A stretch of DNA of 64,000 bases from Calditrichota bacterium (GCA_013112635.1 JABFGF010000002.1:124001-188000); one strand, 5' to 3'. Numbered from the stretch's first letter, positions 53,103 through 62,454 are shown. Notes: generated by a model not told the origin, from the letters alone. Program-made: numbers and translations.

Positions 53103-53765
53103 TCAATTATATTTAGGATACCATTCAAAAAGTTTAATTAAAATAAATCCGCTTAGAAAGCCGCCAATATGGGCAAACCAGGCAACACCTCCACCACCCA
53201 AAGGTTGGATAGCGCTAAAATAACCATTGTATAGTTGAAATAAAAACCACAATCCCAAAGCTATAATTGCCGGTACTTTTATCACACGAATTATTATCAC
53301 TAAAAACAAAAGAATTGATACTTTGTTACGCGGGAACTTAACAAGATATGCCCCTAAGATTCCTGAGATCGCTCCGCTTGCGCCAACCATCGGAATAGTC
53401 GAATCCGGTAAAAAGAACACCTGCATCATTGCCGCACCTATTCCCACAATAAGATAAAAAACCAGATAACGAAAATGCCCGAGAATATATTCGATATTAT
53501 CACCAAAAATCCAAAGATATAAAATATTACCGGCAAGGTGAAAAAATCCACCATGGACAAACATCGATGAAAAAACTGTTAAATATACAGATGGATCCTG
53601 AGCATTTAAAAGTAATGACGGAATGGTTCCAAAGGAATAGAAAAAACGTTTTAATTCTGGTAATTCTGATGGCTGTAAAACGAAAACAACAATATTTAAA
53701 CCAATAAGGAAATAGTTTACAATGGGGAGATATCGTCTTGGGCTTTCGTCAGCGATTGGGATCAT
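53103..53765 (-). CDS. Rhomboid-family intramembrane serine protease
   Basis: 220 residues with six or so TM helices. The catalytic serine lies in VGASGAISGILGAYLV (GxSG) and the histidine in WFAHIGGFLSGFILI; MFVHGGFFHLAGNILYLWIF is the conserved L1/TM2 region. The protein cleaves membrane-anchored substrates within the bilayer. It starts 26 bases after the M23 peptidase gene and its stop lies 23 bases before the chosen start of the LolA-like gene, so it belongs to the same run. Confidence 0.93.
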   Translation of the reverse strand: MIPIADESPRRYLPIVNYFLIGLNIVVFVLQPSELPELKRFFYSFGTIPSLLLNAQDPSVYLTVFSSMFVHGGFFHLAGNILYLWIFGDNIEYILGHFRYLVFYLIVGIGAAMMQVFFLPDSTIPMVGASGAISGILGAYLVKFPRNKVSILLFLVIIIRVIKVPAIIALGLWFLFQLYNGYFSAIQPLGGGGVAWFAHIGGFLSGFILIKLFEWYPKYN

Positions 53766-53791
53766 TTTAAAAAATTCTTTTATGTATCACA

Positions 53792-55996
53792 TTAATTGAT
53801 AGAAAAAGCTGAAACCTTCTGTGTAATATTCCCGGCCCTGTCTTTTACTTTTATGGTGACTTTGTGCTTTCCTTTTTGAGGCTCATAATGCAAACGGCCC
53901 TTAACAATATTGGTTTCAAAGTCCCATTCAGGAACAACATATTCATCATTAAAATAAATCTCGATATTTTTATCGGAGCCAATTTCTGATATTTCATCAA
54001 CCGCTTTAAAAATTATCTGAGGCATCTTTTTATATGTTTTCCCCCACCGTGGTTTTTGTATTTCGATTTGCGGGGCAATTGTATCCGCAGCAATTATGTA
54101 TTTTGCAAATGTTTTTATCCGGGTTGAGATATATCCTGTTTGTGGATTGTATTTTCCACCAACAAAATTTAACCCCTTTTTACCAACAGAATAAATGGAA
54201 GCCTGGCCATCAGGGAAAAAACTTGAATCACTTTTTAAACTTAGCTCTATTGTACGGTTTAATATTTGGTCGCCAATACTCATTTTATAAATGCTCCCGA
54301 AGGCTGGTAACTCAAATTGTTCAGGGTTTGCACTATCCTTATCAATTGAAAAGAAAAGTGTGTCATAAACTGTTTTAACCGTTGAAGAAAGCTTAAGCGA
54401 ATCATGATAAAATGAATATTTCTGCGTCTTATTTGGTAATAATAAATGCGCGCTAATCAGTGTATCAAAATAGACTTTATTTAAATCCTGCATTGTAATT
54501 TTTATTGAATCCGATTTAAACTTTTTAGCAGGAAAAACATACTCTGAGACGTTGTCATCAATGTTCAGCCGGTTATCATTATTGGTTGAATCATGGAAAA
54601 CCTTTAAAGTCAGTTTTTCTGAATCGGCAATATTATTAAAAGAAAGAAATAGCTGTTTCCCATATAACTCCACCTGAGATGTTGGCAAATTTTTGTTTTC
54701 ATTATTGAGCAAGGCAATGGTTTTTGTTGTCTGTCCAAAACTATTTTCCAGTATAGTCTGAAGTAAAAAGTCTCCTTGTTCAGCCAATCTTATTTTTAAT
54801 AATAACACGGTTTCCAAACTATCAATGGTTCTTTCCATTATTTCATAATAACTGATCTCCTTCAAACTATCCGCTGATTTTCCTGAGAAGAATTGTAAAT
54901 TGTTAATTTTTGTTGGAATTGTCATTTTTAAATAGGCATTTTCGCTGGATAGCTGCACCCGGTTTATTTTTGCGGAATTTAGTTCTCCCGGCAAAATATT
55001 ACCTTTTATAATACTTCTATTTTGAAAATAATCTTCAATACTAATTTCAAAATTCACCGTATCATCTAAAACATTGATCAGACCATTTCCCAATTTACGG
55101 TTATAGAATCCAAGATTATTAAATGAATCCAAAAACAGTTTATTAAACCTCTTTTTAGAGCGCGCTTTCTCCGGATAATAAATATCAATATCAACCATTC
55201 GTGTATTTTTAAAATTTAAGCGATCATACGCCTGTTCAAAAATGGGATTGTTTTCCTGGCTAAGCGTAGATTTATAAAAACCTAATTTGTTATAAAATCC
55301 ATCTGCCTGATCAAAACCATTTATGGCAAGCCCCAAAAGGCCCTGCGCAAAAATTGGCTCTTTAATAATATAAACGCCTTCGTGGATATGTGACAGAGGA
55401 AATATTTGCGGTTTAAATGAGCCATTCACACTACTTGATTCATTTTGCGGTATTATAAGCAGCTGCTTTAGATTTGGCCGGATTTTATCTTTTACAACAG
55501 AATAAAATTGTAATGGATTTAAAGGCCTGTTTTGTTCATCGCGGATTTCAAAATGCAAATGAGGAACCCCGATACCCGTTTGCCCTGTGTAAGCAATTAT
55601 CTCACCTTTTTTAACCTTCAGGTTTTTTGGCCACCATTCAATCGAATAGCTTTTTTCTGCTCTTTGTCGCTCACCAATTTTTTGCTCTAGTTCCTTCGTG
55701 AACTTTTGAAGATGAAAATATACTGCTTTGCGTCCATCTTTCAATTTTAGATACAGCGCCTTTCCTGCTCCAAAAGGCGAAATTTTTATTCGCTCGATTA
55801 TTCCGTCTTCAATGGCAAAACATTTGTACCCTTCCTTATTCCAGGTTTTAATATCAATTGCTGCATGGTAATGACCCGGACGATATTCGCAAAAACTTGA
55901 AGACAGAGCACGGCTTGCATTAGTTGGCCAAAGATAGTTTTGAGCTGGTAAAAAAGTACTAAAAAAAAGCAGCGGGAGAAGTAATATTTTAAACAA
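53792..55996 (-). CDS. M23 peptidase with large C-terminal beta region, TTG start
   Basis: 734 residues. Signal peptide FKILLLPLLFFSTFLPAQ. The M23 (LytM) domain runs ~30-190, with EYRPGHYHAAIDIKTWNKEG (His and Asp zinc ligands) and VPHLHFEIRDEQNRPLNPL. The remaining ~540 residues are beta-rich without a known enzyme motif, ending GKHKVTIKVKDRAGNITQKV, an Ig-like close. The start codon is TTG at 55996, with AAAGGA about seven bases upstream. Probable periplasmic peptidoglycan endopeptidase or degenerate LytM activator; first gene of the envelope operon. Confidence 0.87.
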   Translation of the reverse strand: MFKILLLPLLFFSTFLPAQNYLWPTNASRALSSSFCEYRPGHYHAAIDIKTWNKEGYKCFAIEDGIIERIKISPFGAGKALYLKLKDGRKAVYFHLQKFTKELEQKIGERQRAEKSYSIEWWPKNLKVKKGEIIAYTGQTGIGVPHLHFEIRDEQNRPLNPLQFYSVVKDKIRPNLKQLLIIPQNESSSVNGSFKPQIFPLSHIHEGVYIIKEPIFAQGLLGLAINGFDQADGFYNKLGFYKSTLSQENNPIFEQAYDRLNFKNTRMVDIDIYYPEKARSKKRFNKLFLDSFNNLGFYNRKLGNGLINVLDDTVNFEISIEDYFQNRSIIKGNILPGELNSAKINRVQLSSENAYLKMTIPTKINNLQFFSGKSADSLKEISYYEIMERTIDSLETVLLLKIRLAEQGDFLLQTILENSFGQTTKTIALLNNENKNLPTSQVELYGKQLFLSFNNIADSEKLTLKVFHDSTNNDNRLNIDDNVSEYVFPAKKFKSDSIKITMQDLNKVYFDTLISAHLLLPNKTQKYSFYHDSLKLSSTVKTVYDTLFFSIDKDSANPEQFELPAFGSIYKMSIGDQILNRTIELSLKSDSSFFPDGQASIYSVGKKGLNFVGGKYNPQTGYISTRIKTFAKYIIAADTIAPQIEIQKPRWGKTYKKMPQIIFKAVDEISEIGSDKNIEIYFNDEYVVPEWDFETNIVKGRLHYEPQKGKHKVTIKVKDRAGNITQKVSAFSIN

Positions 55997-56135
55997 AAAA
56001 TTTCCTTTTAAAAATGAATAGGAAATCTATAATCGGAGGTAAACAAATTGCAAATTATTGTAAAATAAAACTTTGACTAACGAGAAGATTTCTTAGAATT
56101 GAATTTAAGGATATTATGCAGAAAGAATTAATTTA

Positions 56136-56492
56136 TTAATGAATATATTTTTGAATTGTATCATACAGCGTACTGAAATTTAATGGTTTGGATAGAATTT
56201 TTTTTACTCCAATTTCCAAAATCTCATCGATATTGTATTGAGCTGCATAGCCGGTAATTACAATGATCGAAAAGGAAGAATTCTTTTTTAAAATTGTCTT
56301 AGAAAAATCTACACCATCCATGTTAGGCATTTTGATATCAACAATAGCTAAATCTGGTTTAAAATCATCGATAACATTTAAAGCGTCTAATCCATCCTGT
56401 GCCGTTTTTACTTTAAAATTTTTCAATGTTAAAAATTCATCCAGCATTACACGGATATCATGTTCATCATCTACAACTAATATTTTTTTCAT
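56136..56492 (-). CDS. Single-domain response regulator
   Basis: About 118 residues from MKKILVVDDEHDIRV. The receiver has the acidic pair DDE, phosphoacceptor aspartate in AIVDIKMPNMDG, Thr/Ser in VITGYA and Lys in ILSKPLN. No output domain is present, like CheY or Spo0F. The frame is open much further upstream, but the sequence before this Met does not fit the family; an alternative ATG is at 56507. No kinase gene adjoins it. Divergent from the P1 peptidase gene. Confidence 0.88.
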   Translation of the reverse strand: MKKILVVDDEHDIRVMLDEFLTLKNFKVKTAQDGLDALNVIDDFKPDLAIVDIKMPNMDGVDFSKTILKKNSSFSIIVITGYAAQYNIDEILEIGVKKILSKPLNFSTLYDTIQKYIH

Positions 56493-56655
56493 AATCTTTT
56501 TATTCATTCGTTTCGCAATAGCATATATTCGTCTATAAGGTACTAAAAATAAGATATTTATATAACTTTGATCATAAACTCTAAATTCATTTCGTTTTAT
56601 TTTATTGCGGCTTACAACCACAAAATTGTACATTCAAATTAAAACTCAGGTTATT

Positions 56656-57585
56656 ATGCTAAAAACTTTTAAAGTTGGACATTACACAGACAGTAAAAAT
56701 GGAACCGGATGCTCCGTAATTCTACCACCTGCCAAGGTTGTTTGCTCTGCATATGCAATGGGGGCCTCTCCGGGAACACGCGAATACGCATTACTACAAC
56801 CAGATAAAAAGATTGAATCCATAAGTGCTCTTGTTTTAACAGGTGGAAGTGCTTTTGGATTAAATGCTGCCAGTGGTGTGGTAGAAGAACTTGAATCTCA
56901 AAACATTGGTTACCAGACAAATTTTGGCATTGTTCCCATTGTTCCGTCCGCAGTTATTTTTGATTTGAATATCGGCAATGGTGCAATTCGCCCGGGTGTC
57001 CAAGAAGGTAAATTAGCTTTAAATAATGCAAGATTTGATAATTATCAATCCGGAAATATTGGTGCCGGAACCGGTGCAACTGTAGGTAAATGGTCCGGAT
57101 TAGATAATGCTATGAAAGGCGGCTTGGGAGTTGCCCAGATTGAGCACGGCACACTTAAAGCGTGCGCTGTTTTAGTTGTTAACTCCGTCGGGGATGTTAT
57201 TGACAATAATGGGAGAATTCTTGCCGGTGCACAAATCAATGGAAAATTTGTTGCAGAAAATGATCATAAAAAACGCTGGGGTGAACCAGTTCTCGGGTTG
57301 GTAGAAAATACAGTTTTGTGTGCAGTTTTAACGAATGCGGTTTTATCAAAACAACAAGCAAACTATTTGGCTGGTCGTGCACATTTTGGAATTTCCCGCA
57401 GAATTATTCCCTCCCATACAAGTTATGATGGCGATGTGTCTTTTGTTTTGGCCAGCGGAGAAGTGGAGACAACAATTGATATTCTATCGGCAATAACAAT
57501 TGAGGCTGTTGAGCAAGCCGTTATTAATGCCGTAAAAAATGCAGAGAGTGTTTTCGGCATTCCTTCTTATAAAACTATATCATGA
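56656..57585 (+). CDS. P1-family (DmpA-like) peptidase
   Basis: About 309 residues; the ATG at 56656 with AGG seven bases upstream begins the family sequence MLKTFKVGHYTDSKNGTGCS. Typical blocks are SALVLTGGSAFGLNAASGVV, IGAGTGATVGKW, GRAHFGISRRIIPSHTSYDG and DVSFVLASGE. P1 enzymes such as DmpA are self-processing N-terminal aminopeptidases or amidases; the exact substrate is not predictable. The stop overlaps the convergent dUTPase-like gene's end by six bases. Confidence 0.9.
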   Translation: MLKTFKVGHYTDSKNGTGCSVILPPAKVVCSAYAMGASPGTREYALLQPDKKIESISALVLTGGSAFGLNAASGVVEELESQNIGYQTNFGIVPIVPSAVIFDLNIGNGAIRPGVQEGKLALNNARFDNYQSGNIGAGTGATVGKWSGLDNAMKGGLGVAQIEHGTLKACAVLVVNSVGDVIDNNGRILAGAQINGKFVAENDHKKRWGEPVLGLVENTVLCAVLTNAVLSKQQANYLAGRAHFGISRRIIPSHTSYDGDVSFVLASGEVETTIDILSAITIEAVEQAVINAVKNAESVFGIPSYKTIS

Positions 57586-58038
57586 ATTTTTCTTAATGAT
57601 GTCATCAATGCGCTTATTATCTTCAACACCATGCTCATCTACTTTATCATATTTGCTGCCATAACCTTTATCCTGGCGGATTTGGTTTAGCTGGTTTTTC
57701 TTCATATATAATTCTGTCAAGCCATCCGGATCAAGACCAACAAGCTGACATTTACTAACCCAAAAATGAAGCTCATCAATAAGCTCCATGCGGATGTTTT
57801 CCCAATCAATCTTATCTTTATCTTTCCACCATTTCCATGGCAAATCATCTTCCATTTCAATCGATTCGTGTATCTGGGCACGGTTATAATTCAGCAACCA
57901 TTCAACACGACTTTTTATCGTTTCAATATCATCTTTGTTTTGATCACAGATTTCGTCATAATCCTGGTTATGACGTTCTTTTAAAATCCGCTTATTTAGT
58001 TCATGTTGCTTATCAAAGATAACCCGTAAAAGGTCCAT
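57580..58038 (-). CDS. Dimeric dUTPase / MazG-like nucleotide pyrophosphohydrolase
   Basis: 152 residues, all alpha. It matches the dimeric dUTPase group: FDKQHELNKRILKERHNQDY, the metal helix pair ESIEMEDDLPWKWWKDKDKI and RMELIDELHFWVSKCQLVGL (E-x-x-D/E acidic ligands), and KKNQLNQIRQDKGYGSKYD near the end. It would remove dUTP or a related nucleotide from the pool. GGAGACAAT precedes the ATG. Confidence 0.88.
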   Translation of the reverse strand: MDLLRVIFDKQHELNKRILKERHNQDYDEICDQNKDDIETIKSRVEWLLNYNRAQIHESIEMEDDLPWKWWKDKDKIDWENIRMELIDELHFWVSKCQLVGLDPDGLTELYMKKNQLNQIRQDKGYGSKYDKVDEHGVEDNKRIDDIIKKNS

Positions 58039-58074
58039 ATTGTCTCCATTTTATAGATTTTATTAATCAGAAAA

Positions 58075-59481
58075 TCAATCAAAGTTAGTCTTGATAAACA
58101 AGAAGCGTGTTTCCGAATGGCGCTTTACAAAAAAGCTGATATAGGCTGGCTTTTCTTTCTCAAGACGACCCAGAAATGTATCCAACTGACTAATGCTTTG
58201 CAAATCCTGATCATCAACTTTTAATAAAAGATCACCAACATGCAACCCGGAAAGATCGGCCCAACCGGCACGCTCGACACGGCTTACCCAAACACCATCT
58301 GTGTCATACTCTAATTGCTTGGCCATAATAATATCTTTAGTCAGCTCTTTGGCGCTAAATCCAAGACGTTCGTTTGAAATCTCGTCGGCAAGATATTGGC
58401 TTATAGGTACTGTGGATAAGTTAATCTTTAAACTCTTAATGGATCCTTTTCGCCAAATCTTTACATTAACAGTTTCGTCATCAGATTCACGAATTAAGTT
58501 CCTCAACGTAGCAAGATCCGTGTTTTTTTCGGCCTGTAATTTAGTACCATTAAACTCAGTTAATACATCACCAATTTTAAGCCCGGCTTTCTCCGCAGGT
58601 GAACCCTCTAAAATGGTGCTTATCAAAATACCGGTTAAATCATCTTCATTGAAATAACTTGCAAGACTGCGTGTAAATGGCTGCATATTTACACCCAACC
58701 ATTTCTTACGATCCGTATTTTTTTTCTTAAATTTTGGTGGATCTGCAATAAGTGCATTAAACGATTCCGGTGTTAATATTTCACCAAATCCCGCTTGCCG
58801 GGAGGAATAATTATAAGGCATTGAACTAGCTGAACTAACCTGGTAAATGATTCCAAGATTAGATCCTGTTTTATCAAAAACAAGTCCAAATTTTATACTT
58901 TGCGTACCAATATCGGTCAGCATTTTTTTAGGAGGCCCGGGTATGATGCTGTTTATTGATTTCTCAAGAACCATCAATTGGAAATTGTATTTTTCCTTCA
59001 ATTGATAAACAACAAATATTTTCTGTCCGATAAAATTATCGCTTTGTGTAAAAAATTTAAGCCCATTGCTGTCTAAAGGTTTGTTTGCTTTTATAAAAGC
59101 GATGTTTTTGTCATCATCTTTGCCAACAAAAACCGCATTAACAGATTTCCCACCTGCCAGTTTTATTTTTATATCTTTTGGCGGATGTGCGGGACCATAA
59201 TGTGAAGATCGTGAAAAGTCCAGCTTTGCTTTATAGATAGCCGCAGATGTCATAATCAACCCGGATGAGTCAACAATTACTCCGCTTAAGCTGCGTTTAA
59301 TTTTATTTATTTGAGAGATCGATTCCGTGGAATTTATTTCCTCATAATATTCAATTGTTACCAGGTTTTTTTCGGCAATGTTTTTCACTTTTTGCCAGGC
59401 ATCTTCATTTTGCGACCAGAGTGAAGTAGATAAAGAAAAAACTAATCCTAGTATTAGCGCAGATTTTCGTCCCATGTACAT
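58075..59481 (-). CDS. Catalytically dead HtrA-like protein with two PDZ domains
   Basis: 468 residues with a signal peptide (ALILGLVFSLSTSLWSQ). The trypsin-like region aligns with the HtrA gene upstream, but the catalytic histidine is replaced (TSAAIY where HtrA has TNNHVA, Ala81), the aspartate is Asn (DKNIAFIKA), and no GNSGG is present. Two PDZ domains follow (IPVKSS-side loop GSPAEKAGLKIGDVLTEFNG; AGWADLSGLHVGDLLLKVDD). Its ATG overlaps the HtrA stop by one base. Probably a periplasmic scaffold or partner for the active protease. Confidence 0.85.
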   Translation of the reverse strand: MYMGRKSALILGLVFSLSTSLWSQNEDAWQKVKNIAEKNLVTIEYYEEINSTESISQINKIKRSLSGVIVDSSGLIMTSAAIYKAKLDFSRSSHYGPAHPPKDIKIKLAGGKSVNAVFVGKDDDKNIAFIKANKPLDSNGLKFFTQSDNFIGQKIFVVYQLKEKYNFQLMVLEKSINSIIPGPPKKMLTDIGTQSIKFGLVFDKTGSNLGIIYQVSSASSMPYNYSSRQAGFGEILTPESFNALIADPPKFKKKNTDRKKWLGVNMQPFTRSLASYFNEDDLTGILISTILEGSPAEKAGLKIGDVLTEFNGTKLQAEKNTDLATLRNLIRESDDETVNVKIWRKGSIKSLKINLSTVPISQYLADEISNERLGFSAKELTKDIIMAKQLEYDTDGVWVSRVERAGWADLSGLHVGDLLLKVDDQDLQSISQLDTFLGRLEKEKPAYISFFVKRHSETRFLFIKTNFD

Positions 59482-60809
59482 TATTTTTTCTCTCTTTCTA
59501 TTAGTGCAAAATGGTTACTTTGACCGGTCTTTAAAAATAGTAAGTATGATTTTTCCACATCTGTTTTATACTTTTCATATTTAGTTTTAAAATCGTCAAG
59601 GTTTTCAATTTCCTCGTCATCAATTGTTAGCAAAATTTCTCCCGGATAAATATTTGCTTTTGCACCTTTACTTCCAGGTTTAGCGCCGGAAATCAGGACA
59701 CCTTTATCCGATTCTAGTTGGAAATTTTTAACAATCCTGGGAGTAATTTCCTGTACAGAAATCCCCCATTCTTCACAATTAAACTCATTACCCCGGAACT
59801 TACCTTGCCGGGTACTTACAACCTCAATCCTTTTATCCTCATCTTCTCTTAATAAATCAAAAATGATAGGTGAATCCACTGGCAGATTTGAAATCAATAA
59901 ACGTATTTTTGGCAATTCTTCCAAATGAACAGCAGAGACCGCATTATCATTAATTTTTGTTACAACATCACCTGCTTTTAATCCTGCATGCTCAGCTGCA
60001 GATCCTTTTTCAACACCGCCAACAAGCACGCCTTCAAGGTTAGGGTTTTTTATAAAAGCGCGATATTCTTTTATCTCCTGCCAGTCAATTCCAATTTGTG
60101 ATCGTTCAACTTCTCCTTTTTCAATAATCTGATCCACCACATGTTTTACGATATTTGCCGGAATTGCAAAGCCCAGGTTTTCACCAAAAACAACCGCACG
60201 GGCATTAATCCCTATTATATCACCATCCAGATTTACCAGTGGTCCGCCACTGTTTCCTGGGTTTATGGCAGCGTCTGTCTGAATCCACAGATTAAAGGGA
60301 GAAATCATCTCTCCAACATCATTAAAATAACGATCTACTGAACTTACAACGCCCAGTGAAAGAGACCGCGCTAATCCCAAGGGGGAACCAAGGGCAATAA
60401 CCATTTGTCCAACCTCAATTTCATCGCTATCGCCAAATTTTGCAAACGGTACAGATTCGATCCCGGCTTCTTCAAGATCGAGTTTTAACACCGCCAGATC
60501 TGTCCAGGGATCGAGCCCAATAACTTTGGCCTGGACTTCTTGTTTGGATGATAAAGTACATTTTACAAAATTTGCTTTTTCGGCAACATGGTTATTTGTT
60601 ACAACATAACCGTCATTGCTAATTATTACCCCGCTGCCGGTCACCTGTACTTTTTGCTTTTCACCTGATGATAAAAATTCTTTTACCGGTTGGATATGGA
60701 CCAAGGCCGGAAAAACCGTTCGCTTTGCATTTAGAACTTTTTGCTGGCTGTTTTGGTTGGCGATTACAGAATTAAATAAAACTAAAATCGCTAAAAAAAG
60801 CTTATACAT
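59481..60809 (-). CDS. HtrA/DegP-type serine protease with PDZ domains
   Basis: 442 residues with a short signal peptide. The triad is intact: His74 (VVTNNHVAEKA), Asp104 (DLAVLKL) and Ser187 (INPGNSGGPL). PDZ1 has VLVGGVEKGSAAEHAGLKAG and PDZ2 KGVLISGAKPGSKGAKAN with ENLDDF later. It degrades misfolded envelope proteins. The catalytically dead paralogue is translated directly after it, so the two are probably made in a fixed ratio. Called HtrA/Deg family; orthology to DegP, DegQ or DegS is not settled. Confidence 0.93.
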   Translation of the reverse strand: MYKLFLAILVLFNSVIANQNSQQKVLNAKRTVFPALVHIQPVKEFLSSGEKQKVQVTGSGVIISNDGYVVTNNHVAEKANFVKCTLSSKQEVQAKVIGLDPWTDLAVLKLDLEEAGIESVPFAKFGDSDEIEVGQMVIALGSPLGLARSLSLGVVSSVDRYFNDVGEMISPFNLWIQTDAAINPGNSGGPLVNLDGDIIGINARAVVFGENLGFAIPANIVKHVVDQIIEKGEVERSQIGIDWQEIKEYRAFIKNPNLEGVLVGGVEKGSAAEHAGLKAGDVVTKINDNAVSAVHLEELPKIRLLISNLPVDSPIIFDLLREDEDKRIEVVSTRQGKFRGNEFNCEEWGISVQEITPRIVKNFQLESDKGVLISGAKPGSKGAKANIYPGEILLTIDDEEIENLDDFKTKYEKYKTDVEKSYLLFLKTGQSNHFALIEREKK

Positions 60810-60905
60810 AGATTATCTTTCTATAAATATTAAATTATGGATTTGAGGATTTGCGAACCTTATTTAGTTGTTTGTCAATTCAACAATCCATCAGTTCTTT
60901 TGTTC

Positions 60906-61304
60906 TTATTTTTTTGGTGATTGCATTTTGATATAGAAAAGTGTGTTCATAGCTCGAAAAAGAATGGCCAGATAGACTACAACTACACCCATTAACAGCC
61001 CCATCCGCCAGGCAAGGGAAACAACTTTATACCAATCTAAAAAAGCTACGCCAAAAACAACAAGAAACATTATGGTTAGCAAGCCGGAATGAAAGCCGGT
61101 TTTTTTCTTACTGTGCCTGTTTAATTCACGTTCTTCCTTTAAAAGATGGACTTCATAATTATAAGTAAGCAAGCTTACCAAAACTGAAAAGACAAAATAA
61201 GTAGCGTCCTGCCAATCAAAAAAGTGGAAAATAAAAAAGCTAAGTAAAAATGTTAGAACCGGGGAGTAATCCGCAGCAGACATTTTGGATTTATTATCTT
61301 GCAT
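60906..61304 (-). CDS. Hypothetical membrane protein with four TM segments
   Basis: 132 residues, with hydrophobic segments VLTFLLSFFIFHFF, ATYFVFSVLVSLLTYNYEV, LLTIMFLVVFGVAFLDWYKV and RMGLLMGVVVVYLAILFRAM. A basic stretch KKKTG joins the halves. No family recognised. The upstream palindrome at 61311 leaves no room for a Shine-Dalgarno, so the internal ATG at 61283 may be the true start. It lies about 96 bases after the convergent-free end of the HtrA gene start region and is transcribed in the same direction. Confidence 0.6.
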   Translation of the reverse strand: MQDNKSKMSAADYSPVLTFLLSFFIFHFFDWQDATYFVFSVLVSLLTYNYEVHLLKEERELNRHSKKKTGFHSGLLTIMFLVVFGVAFLDWYKVVSLAWRMGLLMGVVVVYLAILFRAMNTLFYIKMQSPKK

Positions 61305-61310
61305 ATATGC

Positions 61311-61371
61311 GTCATTCCGAACTCGTTTCGGAATCCTTATATTTTTACCAAATTAACAAGCTCAACATGAC
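61311..61371. repeat. Intergenic palindromic repeat (GTCATTCCGAACTCGTT type)
   Basis: GTCATTCCGAACTCGTTTCG at 61311 contains an inner hairpin ATTCCGAA-CTCG-TTTCGGAAT and faces a second arm AACAAGCTCAACATGAC at 61355-61371. It resembles a common GTCATTCCGAACTTGTTTCGGAATC-type intergenic element. It lies between the AI-2E transporter end and the hypothetical membrane gene. Confidence 0.6.
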
Positions 61372-61415
61372 TGTTATCAGGAATACTGATTATTATTTAT
61401 TAATCCTTTTACTTT

Positions 61416-62453
61416 TTAAATCAGGTTAAACCGTTTAATACTTTGATATATTTCTATTGATAATACTTTTAAGATTCCGGTTACAGGAATTGCAATCAGC
61501 ATGCCGATTATACCAAAAAATTCCCCGCCAATTATTATGGCAAAAATTATTATCAACGGATGCAAATTAACGCTGCGTGCAAGTACAAGCGGCTGAACCA
61601 ATACATTATCAATTAACTGAATTATTGCAAATGCAACAAGCACCCAGGCAATTTCCTGGCCGCTTCCATTGTTTAAAAATACTACAGAAACAGCCATAAC
61701 CATCCCGGAAAGTGGGCCAACGTAAGGAATCATATTTGCCAAACCTGCAAAGATTCCAATTAATACAAAGTATTTAATACCCAAAATCCAAAGGGCAATA
61801 ATTGCCAGCAACCCAATAATCAGCGAATCTAAAAACTGTCCACGCAAATATCCGCCTAGTTGTAAATCTACTTTATGCACCAGGTTCAAAAACATTTCAA
61901 AATATTTATTAGGAATAACACTGACCAGGTTTTTTTTCATTTTACGCCCGTCTTTAAGAATAAAAAAGACAGCAAATGGAATTATAATGGAAGTTGATAA
62001 TACAGAAACAATATCAACAATTATTGTAAAAAACGATTGTGCCAAATTTTGTAATGAACCTTGCAGTTTTTCATACAGATTTAAATCCTGGCCGGAAAGG
62101 ACTGGGATTGTTTTGTGAATTGTCTGTTCCAGTTTATTAATTAGCTCCGATGCCTGCGAACCACCAATTCCCTCTTGCAGGAAATTTAGCTCAATCAATA
62201 ATGATGGAACCAGCAGGTAAAATAAAAGAGCAATAGTCAATCCTAAAGAAAAGAAAATTAGAAGTGTCGCCTGCATCCGGGACAACCCATGTGCCTCCAT
62301 ATAACTGGCAATTGGATCCAGAATGTAGGCAATTACCGCCGATACAACTATCAGGGCAATAATAAATTTTAATAAAACCACCAACCAAAGCGAGGCAATT
62401 ATCAATGCTAAAATTGTAAGATATTTGAAAACTTTTCCAATGCTTGATTCCAT
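61416..62453 (-). CDS. AI-2E-family transporter (PerM/YdiK-like)
   Basis: 345 residues with about seven TM helices. Hallmark blocks are VVSAVIAYILDPIASYMEAH, FFILKDGRKMKKNLVSVIP, GYLRGQFLDSLIIGLLAIIA and GLANMIPYVGPLSGMVMAVS. It is a membrane exporter family named for autoinducer-2 but also including Na+/H+ antiporters. The ATG starts one base after the stop of the cyclic-nucleotide-binding gene, so translation is coupled, hinting at control of the transporter by that protein. Confidence 0.93.
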   Translation of the reverse strand: MESSIGKVFKYLTILALIIASLWLVVLLKFIIALIVVSAVIAYILDPIASYMEAHGLSRMQATLLIFFSLGLTIALLFYLLVPSLLIELNFLQEGIGGSQASELINKLEQTIHKTIPVLSGQDLNLYEKLQGSLQNLAQSFFTIIVDIVSVLSTSIIIPFAVFFILKDGRKMKKNLVSVIPNKYFEMFLNLVHKVDLQLGGYLRGQFLDSLIIGLLAIIALWILGIKYFVLIGIFAGLANMIPYVGPLSGMVMAVSVVFLNNGSGQEIAWVLVAFAIIQLIDNVLVQPLVLARSVNLHPLIIIFAIIIGGEFFGIIGMLIAIPVTGILKVLSIEIYQSIKRFNLI

Positions 62454-62454
62454 A

